Shown one piece after another: positions 42,673 to 51,604 of a DNA stretch of 64,000 nucleotides; position 1 is the first letter of the stretch, and each line of letters starts with the position of its first letter. Both the position numbers and the translations under genes were made by a program. The notes beneath the pieces were generated by a model, which searched no databases, was not told the origin of the DNA, and worked only from the letters and a program-made list of their open reading frames with translations. Source of the DNA: Lachnoclostridium sp. An76 (GTDB lineage Bacteria > Bacillota > Clostridia > Lachnospirales > Lachnospiraceae); the NCBI RefSeq assembly GCF_002161355.1, contig NZ_NFHL01000001.1, positions 62,001 through 126,000 of the forward strand. Direction: 5' to 3'.

Positions 42673-43353
42673 ATGGCCTTATACAAGGGAATGATATTGT
42701 GCCTATTTACAAAGGAGGAAAATGGAATTATTGCGGGCATGGTTGGGGGTGCATGGATTACGAATACATTTAATACAAATTACAATACAAATAATAACAC
42801 AAACAATAATACGATTGTAATTACAGGTGAATCTGGAGGACAGGAAATCATAACAGCTGATGATTATGAACAGATAAAAAAAGACAATGAGGAATTGGTT
42901 GAAGATAATGAAAAACTTCAAGCAAGTCTTGAAAGTAATCAGCAAAGAAGTATAAAAATGGAAACGACAAAAAAGGACTTTTTTGAAGCAATTTATGACG
43001 GAGATGGGTATGAAAAATACAATTCTTCCAATAATACAGGGGAACTGAAAATTGGAGGAAAAGGATATACAGATGCGATTCAATTGTGGGGGTGGACCCC
43101 ATTTATTCTACTCAACTTGGATGGGGAATATCAGAGCGTTAAATTTGATGCAGGGCGGATCGATGAGTCTTCTATTATTGATGGAATGCTGCGTGTATAT
43201 CTGAATGATAATGAAAGCGGAGAATTTACTATTGATGCAGAAACACCGCTTACACCGATTGAGATTCAGGTGGCAGGAGCAACAACAATGAAAATTGAAT
43301 TAGTCGGCGATGGATATAAGAAATATGGGCTTGTAAATTTTGAGGTTCAATAA
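42673..43353 (+). CDS. NPCBM-like domain protein, start uncertain
   Basis: An AT-rich frame of up to 226 codons. The N-terminus has a short hydrophobic stretch (GIIAGMVGGAWIT), then an asparagine/threonine-rich linker (NTNYNTNNNTNNNTIV), a coiled-coil segment (residues about 65-95) and a C-terminal domain with KGYTDAIQLWGWTPFILLNL and VAGATTMKIELVGDGYKKYG, which resembles NPCBM-type carbohydrate-binding modules. AAGGAGG lies at about 42712, but the ATG that follows it is in another frame, so a one-base loss near the start is possible. Probably envelope-associated; function unknown. Confidence 0.5.
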   Translation: MALYKGMILCLFTKEENGIIAGMVGGAWITNTFNTNYNTNNNTNNNTIVITGESGGQEIITADDYEQIKKDNEELVEDNEKLQASLESNQQRSIKMETTKKDFFEAIYDGDGYEKYNSSNNTGELKIGGKGYTDAIQLWGWTPFILLNLDGEYQSVKFDAGRIDESSIIDGMLRVYLNDNESGEFTIDAETPLTPIEIQVAGATTMKIELVGDGYKKYGLVNFEVQ

Positions 43354-43383
43354 AGGATAAAATAATAAGGGGAAACGATCAAT

Positions 43384-43506
43384 ATGACTACCGCCAATGT
43401 TGTTTTTATGGCACCAGTCAGCGTCCGTCATATCGCTCTGACGTCATTCATTGATCAGCCTGAGCTGTTCCGGTGTCGCAACATGGGCTTTGCGAGTGCC
43501 TGCCAT
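43384..43506 (-). pseudogene. IS66-type accessory protein (TnpA-like) remnant
   Basis: On the minus strand a frame begins MAGTRKAHVATPEQLRLINE, hits a TGA and continues RQSDMTDADWCHKNNI before it degenerates. The pattern is that of the small TnpA-like protein that opens IS66-family elements. No TnpB or transposase follows. The 260 bases from here to the IS30-like remnant (43507-43768) contain nothing else I can support. Confidence 0.45.
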
Positions 43507-43768
43507 AACCTATCCTCCATAATTATAGTGAAACAGTCCAAATATAAATATCTCTTTCGACTACGAATATAAGAGAATCCAATGGATCAGGAAATCCGTT
43601 AGAATATTTGGCACATACATAAGAACGACTTCTCATAAAAAAATCATGTTTTGGGCATGGAAAACGGACCGCTGGAATTCAGTGTGATAGACTTAATTCT
43701 ACCAGTTATATTTGAAAAATGTGAAAAGTTTACTTCCATTCCAACCGCAGTTTTTTCTGAGATTGTTA

Positions 43769-44045
43769 TTAGTAGTTAAAGCGCATGAGCTCAGGTGTCA
43801 GATTGACCTCATCTGGGGTAATCTGCTTAATCTGATGCGCTTTTAAGGTACTTTCCCCAAAGCTTTCCAGGTCAACATCATATGGCGTACGTCCACCGAG
43901 ACTCCGCCTTGGAGTTGAATCGATATGGCTGACGATCAGGTTCAGATCCTATTGTGTAAGAAATTCAAAACTGGATCCCTCGGAAGTATCATCCGTAGCA
44001 TTATGTGGGTATTTTCCACATCCCCTTTCCGACCACTGCGCATAG
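43769..44045 (-). pseudogene. IS30-family transposase C-terminal remnant (copy 1)
   Basis: The minus strand reads RKGDVENTHIMLRMILP, shifts frame, then HIDSTPRRSLGGRTPYDVDL and KQITPDEVNLTPELMRFNY followed by stop. This is the C-terminal catalytic end of an IS30-like transposase with at least one frameshift. A second, shorter copy of the same end lies at 50957-51060 in the same orientation. The remaining bases to 44277 hold only the leader of the next gene. Confidence 0.6.
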
Positions 44046-44277
44046 GAGTAAACTCTACCAGTCTAAGGAAAGGTGGAGCTTAAAATTCATTTTAGTAGGA
44101 TAAAAACTGAACTGGAAAATATTGCCATAAAAAGTCTGATAGTGTAGAATATAACAGGAGAAGGCCCCTGCTATTTTATATTGGGGCACAGTTATCACAT
44201 AGAATATACAACATTTACTTGAAAGGAATCAAAGGAAGACAACTTTGCTTCAGGAATAAAAAAGGGAGGAAATCCGT

Positions 44278-46528
44278 GTGAAAAATAGGATAGTAAAAAT
44301 TGTTTTAAGCGCATTAGCCATCGGCTGTTGTCTTGGCGGGAGTTACTATATGGGGACTCAGACTACCACAGCAGAGGCTAAGTCTGTTGACTCAGAGCAC
44401 CAGGATACAACAGAAGAAAAAATGTATGATACAGATTTGATCGCCATTGTAAATATGGATGAAGGTGTCAAGAAAAACGATCAGACTGTAAGCTACAGCC
44501 AGTCATTGCTGGGAACATTGGATATTAGTTATGAAGTGACTGGAATTGAAGCCCAAAACAAGGGATCGAGAATGGAAAATATAGTGCTTATCTGATTCTG
44601 CCGGGAACCTTTTCATCAGCAGTGGAATCCATAAACAGCTCGCCGCAAAAGGCGGTCCTTGAATACGCCATTTCCCAAAATCTTACACGGGAAGCGCAGG
44701 CACAGGCAATTTATTCCGTGGGAGACGCGTACACTACTTTGAGCAGCGGTATCAGCGAAGTGTATTTATCCTCTGTATTATCTGAAGTACACAAAGTACA
44801 GGATTCAGCCTCAACGATCAAAAACAACGATTCCAGAGATTTAACTGCTTTGAGTGAAATCAGGGGAGATGATCTTCGGGAGACAATACAGCTTCCGGAA
44901 CTTACAACGGTAGAAAAGAACATTGATGTTTTGGATCTGGAGCCTGCATATGAGGAAAGTGATGAAATCCTGACACAGATAGATGATACATATCAGACGG
45001 CATGGGATCAGGGACTGCTAAGTTTTGAAGAGGTTAAGACCAGTTCTGTAAATTTAGAAGATAAAGTTAACGGTGAGAATGGAATCCAAAGTGCATATAA
45101 CACTTTGATGCAAAACCATGGGAGTCCGATGACGCTTCCGGAGATTGATGATACAGTTGACCAGCAAGAAAAAGACGAGTTTGAAACTATCAAAAATTCT
45201 GTAAGTGGTGATTTGCAAACATTAACTGCGGGAATCTCTCAATTTGACACACTTAAAATTGATCAGGAAGATTATAATAAAAAGGTTGAGAAGACAAGTC
45301 AGGATTATCAGAAAACAATAGCAGCCCTGGGTGATCCCAAGGAAACAGAAACAGTGGTGGATCCAGACATGGAGGCAGAAGTCATCCACAATTACTATGA
45401 ACTGTATACAAAAGCAGACGTAGATCAGAAGCTGGACTATCTGGAGAGCGCCCGGATTCAGTATGCAAATAGTAAATTGCAGGAATATTATGCTAAATAT
45501 GTTATAAATAGGGAGTTGATCAAGACAGTAAAGGATCTGTATGATTCATTAACCTCTCTTAACCCAGTGAGATTCCCGGAAAAATCAGAAGAGGAAGTAA
45601 AAGCGGATTTGGAAGCTATTATTAGCGAACCCACACTTGAAGAAGTGCCAGATTCACAGGAGGATATACAGCTGACTGTATTGACAGTTGATACTTACAT
45701 GTTTAAAGACATGCCTCAGGCACCTAACCTTTCGGATGTCAAACTGGGAGATATCAGCGCAGAAAGCATTACACGGGCAATGGACGATTTGATCGATACT
45801 TCAACCCGGTATACAGAGGGAAGGAAACCATTAGCAGAACAATAGAAATGCTGAAGGGGAAAGATGAGCAGGTGAGAACTGACCTTAACACGTTTGGTAC
45901 TGCTTATACAAGCTTACTGGATGCGAAAAACGTCTTGAGTGAAAAAATCCAGGACTTTAATCCGGAGGAATATCTGGACATACAGATGCTTGGAGGCCTT
46001 CACCGTTCTCTGTCAGAGAATCAGCGGGGTATACAGGAAAGGATAGGAAATCAAAATGAGCAGTATGAGGAGTATGTAACTGAAGTTTACAAAGCCTCAA
46101 CAGAGAATACGCAGAAGCAGGCAGAAAGCATTGAAACGGCTCAAAAGGCATCTAATGACAAGCTGGATACGAATCTTGCAAATGCAAAAGCTTTAAAACA
46201 GTCTACCTATGAGCAAAACAAAGTGATGCTGGATGAGATAGAAGGCATCCTTCCATATACGAGGCTGGGAACACAGGAAAATATCCTCACGTATCGTTTT
46301 ATGGCAAATCCGCTGGCGACAAATGATCTGACAGTAGTCAAAGCGGAGAGCACCTCTGATAAAAATGGAGTGACAGGCGTATCGAATACAGGAAGTAATC
46401 TTGCGGCATCAGATGGAACAGGGATTCCTGGCGTTATATTTGCGATTCCGGTTGTTCTCATCCTGGCAATAGCAGTTTATATGATTGTCCGCAGAAAGAA
46501 CACGGGTTCAAGAGGAGATCATTTATAA
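44278..46528 (+). pseudogene. EsaA/YueB-like T7SS membrane protein, two frameshifts
   Basis: Three consecutive frames together encode one protein of about 750 residues. Frame 1 (from GTG 44278 after GGGAGG) has an N-terminal membrane anchor and LIAIVNMDEGVKKNDQTVSY, typical of EsaA/YueB. It shifts near 44565 into a frame reading IENGKYSAYLILPGTF. A second shift near 45825 (after TRYTEG) leads into ETISRTIEMLKGKDEQV and a long coiled coil, ending with a single C-terminal helix (residues VIFAIPVVLILAIAVYMIV) and a basic tail. EsaA-type proteins are envelope components of Firmicute T7SS. As read, no full-length product can be made; sequencing error is the alternative. Confidence 0.65.
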
Positions 46529-46637
46529 TTGACAGATGATGGATCGGATTATCGCCCATTCTGTGATCATCCGGATCTTGTAAAGCAAGAGCCATTCAGG
46601 GGAATCTCTCGGGATTCCGATCTGCTGTATTTTGGCT

Positions 46638-46690
46638 TCGGAAGTAGTCCTATAAATAAATATAGTTTATAGGTCTGCTTCCGATTTTTT
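46638..46690 (+). terminator. Intrinsic terminator after the EsaA-like gene
   Basis: TCGGAAG (46638-46644) pairs with CTTCCGA (46678-46684), with inner CCTATAAA/TTTATAGG pairing, and TTTTTT follows at 46685-46690. Confidence 0.8.
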
Positions 46691-46723
46691 ATTAACTTAC
46701 CATAAGAGAGGAGGAATATTGTC

Positions 46724-47152
46724 ATGGGAATTGGGGATATATGGAATGAATTACGCTACTTTTGGATTGATCTGACCAACTATACTGATGCGGAAAAGAA
46801 TGTGGACAAATATCAGAAGCTCGTGGACAAGTTGAATGAAAAGATATCCAAATGTCAGGCGGAATTTGATGAAGCAACGGCTCATGGAACTCAAATCTGC
46901 CAGTCCTACGCAAAGAATCCCAGTTCAGCAGAAGGAGAAATGTCCCGGTATTACGCTGAAAAGGAGGATGTCTGGAACGAAAGAAACGAAGGGGTTCTGA
47001 CAAAGATGGAGACGGCGCTGTCAACTGCCAGGGACAGACTCTCAGCGGCACAAAATAATCTGACGTATTGGCAAGGGTGTGTTTCCGCTGAGGAAACAGC
47101 ACTTAGAAATGAACTGTGGGCGAAAAAAGAGGAGAAAAAGAATGGTGACTGA
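46724..47152 (+). CDS. Coiled-coil T7SS accessory protein (DUF5082-like)
   Basis: A 142-residue, almost entirely helical and charged protein. Heptad-like segments run from KNVDKYQKLVDKLNEKISKC through TARDRLSAAQNNL. In Firmicute LXG-type toxin operons, similar small helical proteins act as targeting partners for the toxin; this one fits by position and structure, though the family call is tentative. AGAGGAGG precedes the ATG. Its stop overlaps the next start by 11 bases, so the two are coupled. Confidence 0.55.
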   Translation: MGIGDIWNELRYFWIDLTNYTDAEKNVDKYQKLVDKLNEKISKCQAEFDEATAHGTQICQSYAKNPSSAEGEMSRYYAEKEDVWNERNEGVLTKMETALSTARDRLSAAQNNLTYWQGCVSAEETALRNELWAKKEEKKNGD

Positions 47153-47462
47153 ATTTTACTGTGACGGCGCAAATATGAAAACTATTGGAGAGGATCTGAA
47201 AACGGTAGAGGAGTATTTAAAAGCGGCGTACACGAAAGCGGAGACAGTGAAAAACGAGATCGATTACGATGGGAAATGGAGCGGCAACTCCCAGAAAACA
47301 ATGGCAGCATTTTTAGACCTTCTGATGCAGTATCATAAAGCATTTATCCATGGGGAAGACGCGCCGCTGCCTAAAGGCATTGAGCATCTGGAAGAACTGA
47401 TGAAATCTCTGGAGGAATTTTATACAAACTGGAAGGAATATGAGGACTTAGGGAAAATATAA
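47142..47462 (+). CDS. WXG100-like T7SS protein
   Basis: A 106-residue helical-hairpin protein. The central KWSGNSQKTMAAFLDLLMQY supplies a W-x-G turn between two amphipathic helices, as in the WXG100/ESAT-6 superfamily. The start at 47142 (MVTEFYCDG) overlaps the end of the previous gene and has GAGGAG upstream. Likely a secreted or targeting partner of the toxin further downstream; inferred from fold and context. Confidence 0.6.
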   Translation: MVTEFYCDGANMKTIGEDLKTVEEYLKAAYTKAETVKNEIDYDGKWSGNSQKTMAAFLDLLMQYHKAFIHGEDAPLPKGIEHLEELMKSLEEFYTNWKEYEDLGKI

Positions 47463-47474
47463 CGGAGGAAAAAC

Positions 47475-48113
47475 ATGAGACTTAGTGAGGGTGAAATGCT
47501 GTTTATAAACAGCGTTACAAAAGGGAGGACGCCTTTCGGAATCATCTGTAAATATCCAGAAGAAAGCAAGATGGAGGAGTACAAGAAAGAAGTCGTGCTG
47601 TCCCTCCGGAAAAAAGGGATTCTGGATGATGAGAAAAAGTTTACTCCAAAAGGAATCGCTCTGCTGCTGTTATGGGAACAGTACAGAAACAGCGAAAGGC
47701 ATATGGTACTGAACCACCTGATGCTTTCTGTATCAACGAAAAGAAGGGTGATCTGTGTCGCAAAAATGTCAGACGGTTACGAAGTGTTCTCAGCGGACAG
47801 TGGGATTGTGATGTTTGCCTTGTTGAAACGGCATGAGTTTCTCCGCAGCCAGGATACGAAATGCCCTATCATCCTTGAGAAACTTCTCTATGAAGAGTGG
47901 ACAGAGAGTCTGGGCGCCTATGGAGATGGGCTGCTGATCACCGGGATATATAGGAAAAACGAACCGGAGAGGGAAGAGGTCTACTGTTGGAGAGGAGAAA
48001 CCGGATATAAGTATGATCTGAGCGGACAGTTTCAGAGGAAGATCAGTGCGCGAACTGTGAGGATGCGCCTGATGAGTGATCTGGGTCTGAGGAGGGAAGA
48101 TATAAATGGATGA
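47475..48113 (+). CDS. DUF5081/EspG-like protein of a T7SS locus
   Basis: A 212-residue soluble protein. The N-terminal winged-helix-like part (SEGEMLFINSVTKGRTPFG, KFTPKGIALLLLWEQYRNSE) and a later beta-rich part are consistent with DUF5081, related to EspG-type chaperones of WXG/LXG substrates. CGGAGG precedes the ATG. It overlaps the next WXG-like gene by eight bases, so the genes from 46724 to 50194 read as one tightly packed operon. A chaperone role is inferred. Confidence 0.5.
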   Translation: MRLSEGEMLFINSVTKGRTPFGIICKYPEESKMEEYKKEVVLSLRKKGILDDEKKFTPKGIALLLLWEQYRNSERHMVLNHLMLSVSTKRRVICVAKMSDGYEVFSADSGIVMFALLKRHEFLRSQDTKCPIILEKLLYEEWTESLGAYGDGLLITGIYRKNEPEREEVYCWRGETGYKYDLSGQFQRKISARTVRMRLMSDLGLRREDING

Positions 48114-48423
48114 AAATCTGATCGTAGGAGTTGAGCTTTTGGATTATATGTCCGAACTGACAGACGTGGCCGCACAGGTGCTGAATGCGCTGGAGGTGCT
48201 CTCCGGGATGAGCGAGAGAGTGGAGGGAGCATACAAAGGAGAGGCAACAGAAAGTATGGTGAACTATTTTAAACAGCTGTATGAGCATATCAGCCGTCTG
48301 TGTGAATTCTATGCAAAAGGCGCCTCCTATGTATATCACACTTATGAGAGCATGTACCAGAGCGATGCTGCTATGGCAGCATGGCTGATGGGGCAGGAAG
48401 GGATACAGGTAACAGGGGAATGA
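48106..48423 (+). CDS. Small WXG100-like protein upstream of the toxin
   Basis: A 105-residue helical protein. Two amphipathic helices flank the turn EGAYKGEATESM, where the first aromatic of W-x-G is replaced by tyrosine-lysine-glycine. GGAGGG precedes the ATG. It overlaps the DUF5081-like gene by eight bases and the toxin gene by four (ATGA), and such adjacency is typical of targeting proteins that bind the toxin N-terminus. Confidence 0.55.
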   Translation: MDENLIVGVELLDYMSELTDVAAQVLNALEVLSGMSERVEGAYKGEATESMVNYFKQLYEHISRLCEFYAKGASYVYHTYESMYQSDAAMAAWLMGQEGIQVTGE

Positions 48424-49901
48424 GCGCGGAAGAAGTAAAAAAAGTAATGGCAGTACAATGGGAAGAGAAGGAACCGTATTGTATGCCTCATGGTTATCAA
48501 TACAAGCTGGAAAACGTGGATAACTATCTAAAGGAAATGGATGAACTCCTGCTGGAAGCAGGGATGGAAGGACTGGGATATCAGAGCCAGGCAGAGAACA
48601 TTCAGAAAACGGCGTTAGGTATGGGGCTGCTGAACGCTTATATCTCCACGCTGATGAGCGAGATCGACGCGCAGATCGACCAGCCGCTGTACCGGGGGTT
48701 CCAGAATGAAGCCACAGAGCAGCTGAGCCGGATCCGGATGGAGGACTACTCAACGGAGAATACGCTGGGGCTGAAACGGCATTACAAGATCCATGACGCG
48801 TATGGACAGATCATGGAGTATGACGCCCAGGCTGTCAGCCTTACGATGAAAGATTTCCTGGGGCTGACCAGCCTGAACGATAATGCCGGTCATGGGGACC
48901 TGATCGGGATGCCCAAAGAATTTTCCGATTTTACGAACCTGTTTGCGGTGGAGTATGATAAGATAAAGGATAACCTGAAAGACGAGACTGGGAAAGAAGT
49001 CACCCTGGAGGAATATCTGACGTATCTGAATACCAAGGGGGAATTTGACAATAAGATGGATAAGCCCCTGCAGGAACTGATCTCCGCGATACTGGACGTG
49101 ACGATCATAAAACCGCTGATCGAGATGTGTACCGGGTATGATATGATAACAGGGGAGGACCTGACAGACTTTGAGAGAGGACTGAAAGGGGTCTTTGCCG
49201 TAGTAGACGTTGTGACCCTGTTTATCGGGATCAAGGCAAGCGGGGTGGCGAAGCTGTTCAGCAGGGAAGCGCTGGAGACGGGAGGGAGGATCATTGCGAC
49301 AGATCTGATTTCCAATGGGACAGCGTATGCTGTGGGAAAAATGGGAGAGGAACTGGGGCTCCCGCTGCCGATCACGCTGATGCTGAGCGTGGGAGCAGGA
49401 GTGACGGTGTCGCTGACAGCCGGGAAATATGTGTTTAAAGACAGCGCAGGGAATGTGGTGCTGGAAGCGGGAGCGGACGAAGTAGACGGGATAAGGACGC
49501 AGATAAAGCAGGGAGTAAAATACTCTCCAGCCAATCCAGGACCATTAAATGAAGAAGTAGCGAATTCTTTTAATGGTGCTACATATACAGAGAGAGTATT
49601 AACAGAAGATACGGTGATGTATAGAGTAAGCGGAGGAAATGCAAAAGAAGTTGGCTCTTACATGTCAACGACACCGCAAGGTGGTGGACTACAGTCACAA
49701 CTTGATTTGGCTTTAAATCCAGCATGGGGGAATACTGCAGAAAATGTAACAAGAGTAGTTGTTCCCCAAGGAACAACAATTTATGAAGGTATAGCTGCAC
49801 CACAAAATATATATGATAGTCTTGGAAATGTGATAGGAACATTGCCTGGAGGTGGAAATCAAGTTTATATTCCTATAGTAGAAATGGGGTGGTTTCAATG
49901 A
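48420..49901 (+). CDS. Polymorphic T7SS toxin with pretoxin-TG domain
   Basis: A 493-residue predicted exported toxin. The start at 48420 (MSAEEVKKVMAVQWEE) overlaps the previous stop. Residues 1-200 are a helical targeting region. A pretoxin-TG segment follows (IIKPLIEMCTGYDMITGEDL, FERGLKGVFAVVDVVTLFIG). A hydrophobic stretch near 300-330 comes next. The last 125 residues, from about VKYSPANPG, form a distinct AT-rich tip with YRVSGGNAKEVGSYMST, NPAWGNTAENVTRVVVPQGT and GGGNQVYIPIVEMGW. This tip pattern resembles ADP-ribosyltransferase-type polymorphic toxins, but activity is inferred with low certainty. The next gene overlaps by ATGA. Confidence 0.65.
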   Translation: MSAEEVKKVMAVQWEEKEPYCMPHGYQYKLENVDNYLKEMDELLLEAGMEGLGYQSQAENIQKTALGMGLLNAYISTLMSEIDAQIDQPLYRGFQNEATEQLSRIRMEDYSTENTLGLKRHYKIHDAYGQIMEYDAQAVSLTMKDFLGLTSLNDNAGHGDLIGMPKEFSDFTNLFAVEYDKIKDNLKDETGKEVTLEEYLTYLNTKGEFDNKMDKPLQELISAILDVTIIKPLIEMCTGYDMITGEDLTDFERGLKGVFAVVDVVTLFIGIKASGVAKLFSREALETGGRIIATDLISNGTAYAVGKMGEELGLPLPITLMLSVGAGVTVSLTAGKYVFKDSAGNVVLEAGADEVDGIRTQIKQGVKYSPANPGPLNEEVANSFNGATYTERVLTEDTVMYRVSGGNAKEVGSYMSTTPQGGGLQSQLDLALNPAWGNTAENVTRVVVPQGTTIYEGIAAPQNIYDSLGNVIGTLPGGGNQVYIPIVEMGWFQ

Positions 49902-50194
49902 GAAAATGTGATTGTAATGAAAGAATGGGGGTAAAAATTAATTCTTGGGAACAATTTGAAGAATTGAAAAACTTTTTTGAAGAACAGGTAAAAAAAGGAT
50001 TATTTGTTGAAATCCCTGTGGAAAGACCGTATTATATTGGGTATAGTACTAATGGAAAGGAAATGAAGTGGTATGCAGACAAGTGGTACAAATGTCTTGA
50101 ATGTGGTGTATTATGGGAATTTATTTACCCTGATTTTCCGGCACAAGGTTCTGTTAAAAAACTTAGTGCGGATGACTATACGGAAAGGAAATAG
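49898..50194 (+). CDS. Probable immunity protein
   Basis: A 98-residue cytoplasmic protein starting at ATG 49898, overlapping the toxin stop by four bases. It has two cysteine pairs (RKCDCNERMG, YKCLECGVLWEF) suggesting a zinc site, and aromatic residues WYADKWYK. It is AT-rich like the toxin tip. Position and coupling immediately after the toxin are the hallmark of cognate immunity genes; no direct family evidence is offered. The downstream SseB-like gene is the alternative. Confidence 0.55.
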   Translation: MRKCDCNERMGVKINSWEQFEELKNFFEEQVKKGLFVEIPVERPYYIGYSTNGKEMKWYADKWYKCLECGVLWEFIYPDFPAQGSVKKLSADDYTERK

Positions 50195-50199
50195 CTAAC

Positions 50200-50946
50200 A
50201 TGGATATCAATAAACCAATTACTAATCCTAATTTAGTGAATGCCATTGAAGAAATAAAGCAAGGAAATAAAAAGGAAGAACTATTTTGGGATGAAGTTTT
50301 CAAAGCTGAGTTTTTATGTCCTATAAATATGGAAATTGGAAAAATATCGCAAAAGGAAAATTATAAAATTGTACTAGGGGAAGGGACCAGTATTACTTTA
50401 TTGAGCATAGACAATGAACAAAGTGAACATTTTTTGATGGCGTTTACAGACTGGGAAGAATTAAAGAAATGGAAACAGAACCATGATCAACAAACATTGA
50501 TTTTGTCATATGAAGATTATCAAGGCATTATAATAAAAAATGATTCACCGTATCAAGGGATGGTCATAAATCCTTATGGACAAAATATTGTTTTGGATAG
50601 ACAAATGTTGACTAATACAAGAAAAAATGAACAGATTATTCAAAAAGGCGAATCGGTCATGCTGGGGATACCCAAAGAGTACCCCACTGATATGGTAAAT
50701 AAACTTAAAGAGTATTTTGTAAAAATGCAAAATGTAGATAAAGCATATTTGCTTTGGATGGTACGAGGCAAAGAATCCAGTTATTTACTTGTTTTAGATT
50801 CAAAAATTTCTCCACAACAACTATTTCCATTAATAGGTCAGATATGCCAGCCTTTTTTAAATGGAAAATTATTGGATATGGTTTTAGCTAATTCGGGCTT
50901 AGGTAAAAGTGCAATAGAGGGACAAGCCCCCTTTTTTGTAAGATAG
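50200..50946 (+). CDS. SseB-like (enhanced serine sensitivity) family protein
   Basis: A 248-residue AT-rich soluble protein. The N-terminal SseB-type domain (LVNAIEEIKQG, FLMAFTDWEELKKW, YQGMVINPYGQNIVL) is followed by a C-terminal domain with VMLGIPKEYPTDMVNKLKEY, matching SseB_C architecture. It starts five bases after the probable immunity gene. SseB-like genes are common next to polymorphic toxins and may serve as accessory immunity; that reading is inference. Confidence 0.65.
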   Translation: MDINKPITNPNLVNAIEEIKQGNKKEELFWDEVFKAEFLCPINMEIGKISQKENYKIVLGEGTSITLLSIDNEQSEHFLMAFTDWEELKKWKQNHDQQTLILSYEDYQGIIIKNDSPYQGMVINPYGQNIVLDRQMLTNTRKNEQIIQKGESVMLGIPKEYPTDMVNKLKEYFVKMQNVDKAYLLWMVRGKESSYLLVLDSKISPQQLFPLIGQICQPFLNGKLLDMVLANSGLGKSAIEGQAPFFVR

Positions 50947-50956
50947 TAGATTGTTA

Positions 50957-51060
50957 TTTAGTGGTTAAAGCGAATCAGCTTAGGTGTCAGATTTACCTTG
51001 TCAGGGGAAATCCGCCTAAGCCGAAGCATTTTATGGACCTTCGCTAAAGGTTTCCAGGTT
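50957..51060 (-). pseudogene. IS30-family transposase C-terminal remnant (copy 2)
   Basis: The minus strand ends RRISPDKVNLTPKLIRFNH then stop, closely similar to the 3' end of the remnant at 43769, in the same orientation. Upstream the frame is broken by stops. The two copies flank the T7SS toxin block. Confidence 0.55.
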
Positions 51061-51190
51061 GAGAAGATAGAGCGTTTAAAGGAAGCCAAAGGACAGTTGA
51101 AAGAAAAGAAGAATTAGGTTTACCAGAAGAAGTATTTCTCCAGTCAGTACCTGGATCGGGCGGAGGAATGGAAAAGGGAAAGTAGTTATA

Positions 51191-51424
51191 GTGTTTGAAA
51201 CTGATGAAGATGATGGATATGATAATGTATATTGCTATACTCTAGATTTCCAATTACTTTGGAGCATAAAACCGGCCCCAGTTGCCATTGGTGGAACTGC
51301 CAGAAGTCCATATGTGGGGGTGGACATATTAGATGGCAATTGTAGAGCAATTAATTTTTTCGGAAGACGATTTTTAGTAAATATTGAAAATGGAGAGATT
51401 ATTTCAAAGGATATAGTTCGCTAA
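51191..51424 (+). pseudogene. C-terminal fragment of a small hypothetical (immunity-type) protein
   Basis: A 77-codon frame from GTG 51191 without a good ribosome site. The sequence VGVDILDGNCRAINFFGRRF followed by LVNIENGEIISKDIV looks like the closing beta-rich part of a larger protein. The N-terminal part is absent; the bases before it (51061-51190) hold only a short lysine-rich fragment. It lies at the edge of the toxin block, so an orphan immunity remnant is plausible but unproven. Confidence 0.35.
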
Positions 51425-51519
51425 TAGTTATTAGAGTTATACTTTAAGAAATCCAGAAATCTAAAATTTGTACACACCTATAAATTAACCATTACCCACA
51501 TGGGATGCGAGATGAAAGC

Positions 51520-51603
51520 TTATGTAAAGACTTCATTTATGTAAAGAAATGTGGGCTCAGCCCAGTGTTTACACGGAACTGAGCTTAAATTTCTTTACAT
51601 AAA
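51520..51603 (+). repeat. Left 84-bp terminal inverted repeat of the RIT element
   Basis: Identical in inverse orientation to 56266-56349. The repeat is itself near-palindromic: TTTATGTAAAGAAAT pairs with ATTTCTTTACATAAA and GCTCAG pairs with CTGAGC about a central GTGTAAACAC, so each end can extrude as a hairpin. An extra copy of TTATGTAAAGA lies at the outer edge. Confidence 0.9.
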
Positions 51604-51604
51604 T

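Noticed and set aside
51425..51519. Possible N-terminal half of the interrupted DDE transposase left of the RIT element (a frame reading THMGCEMKA just before the repeat)
   Set aside because: Only about ten residues are suggestive, and the upstream sequence is AT-rich without transposase motifs; insufficient to call.
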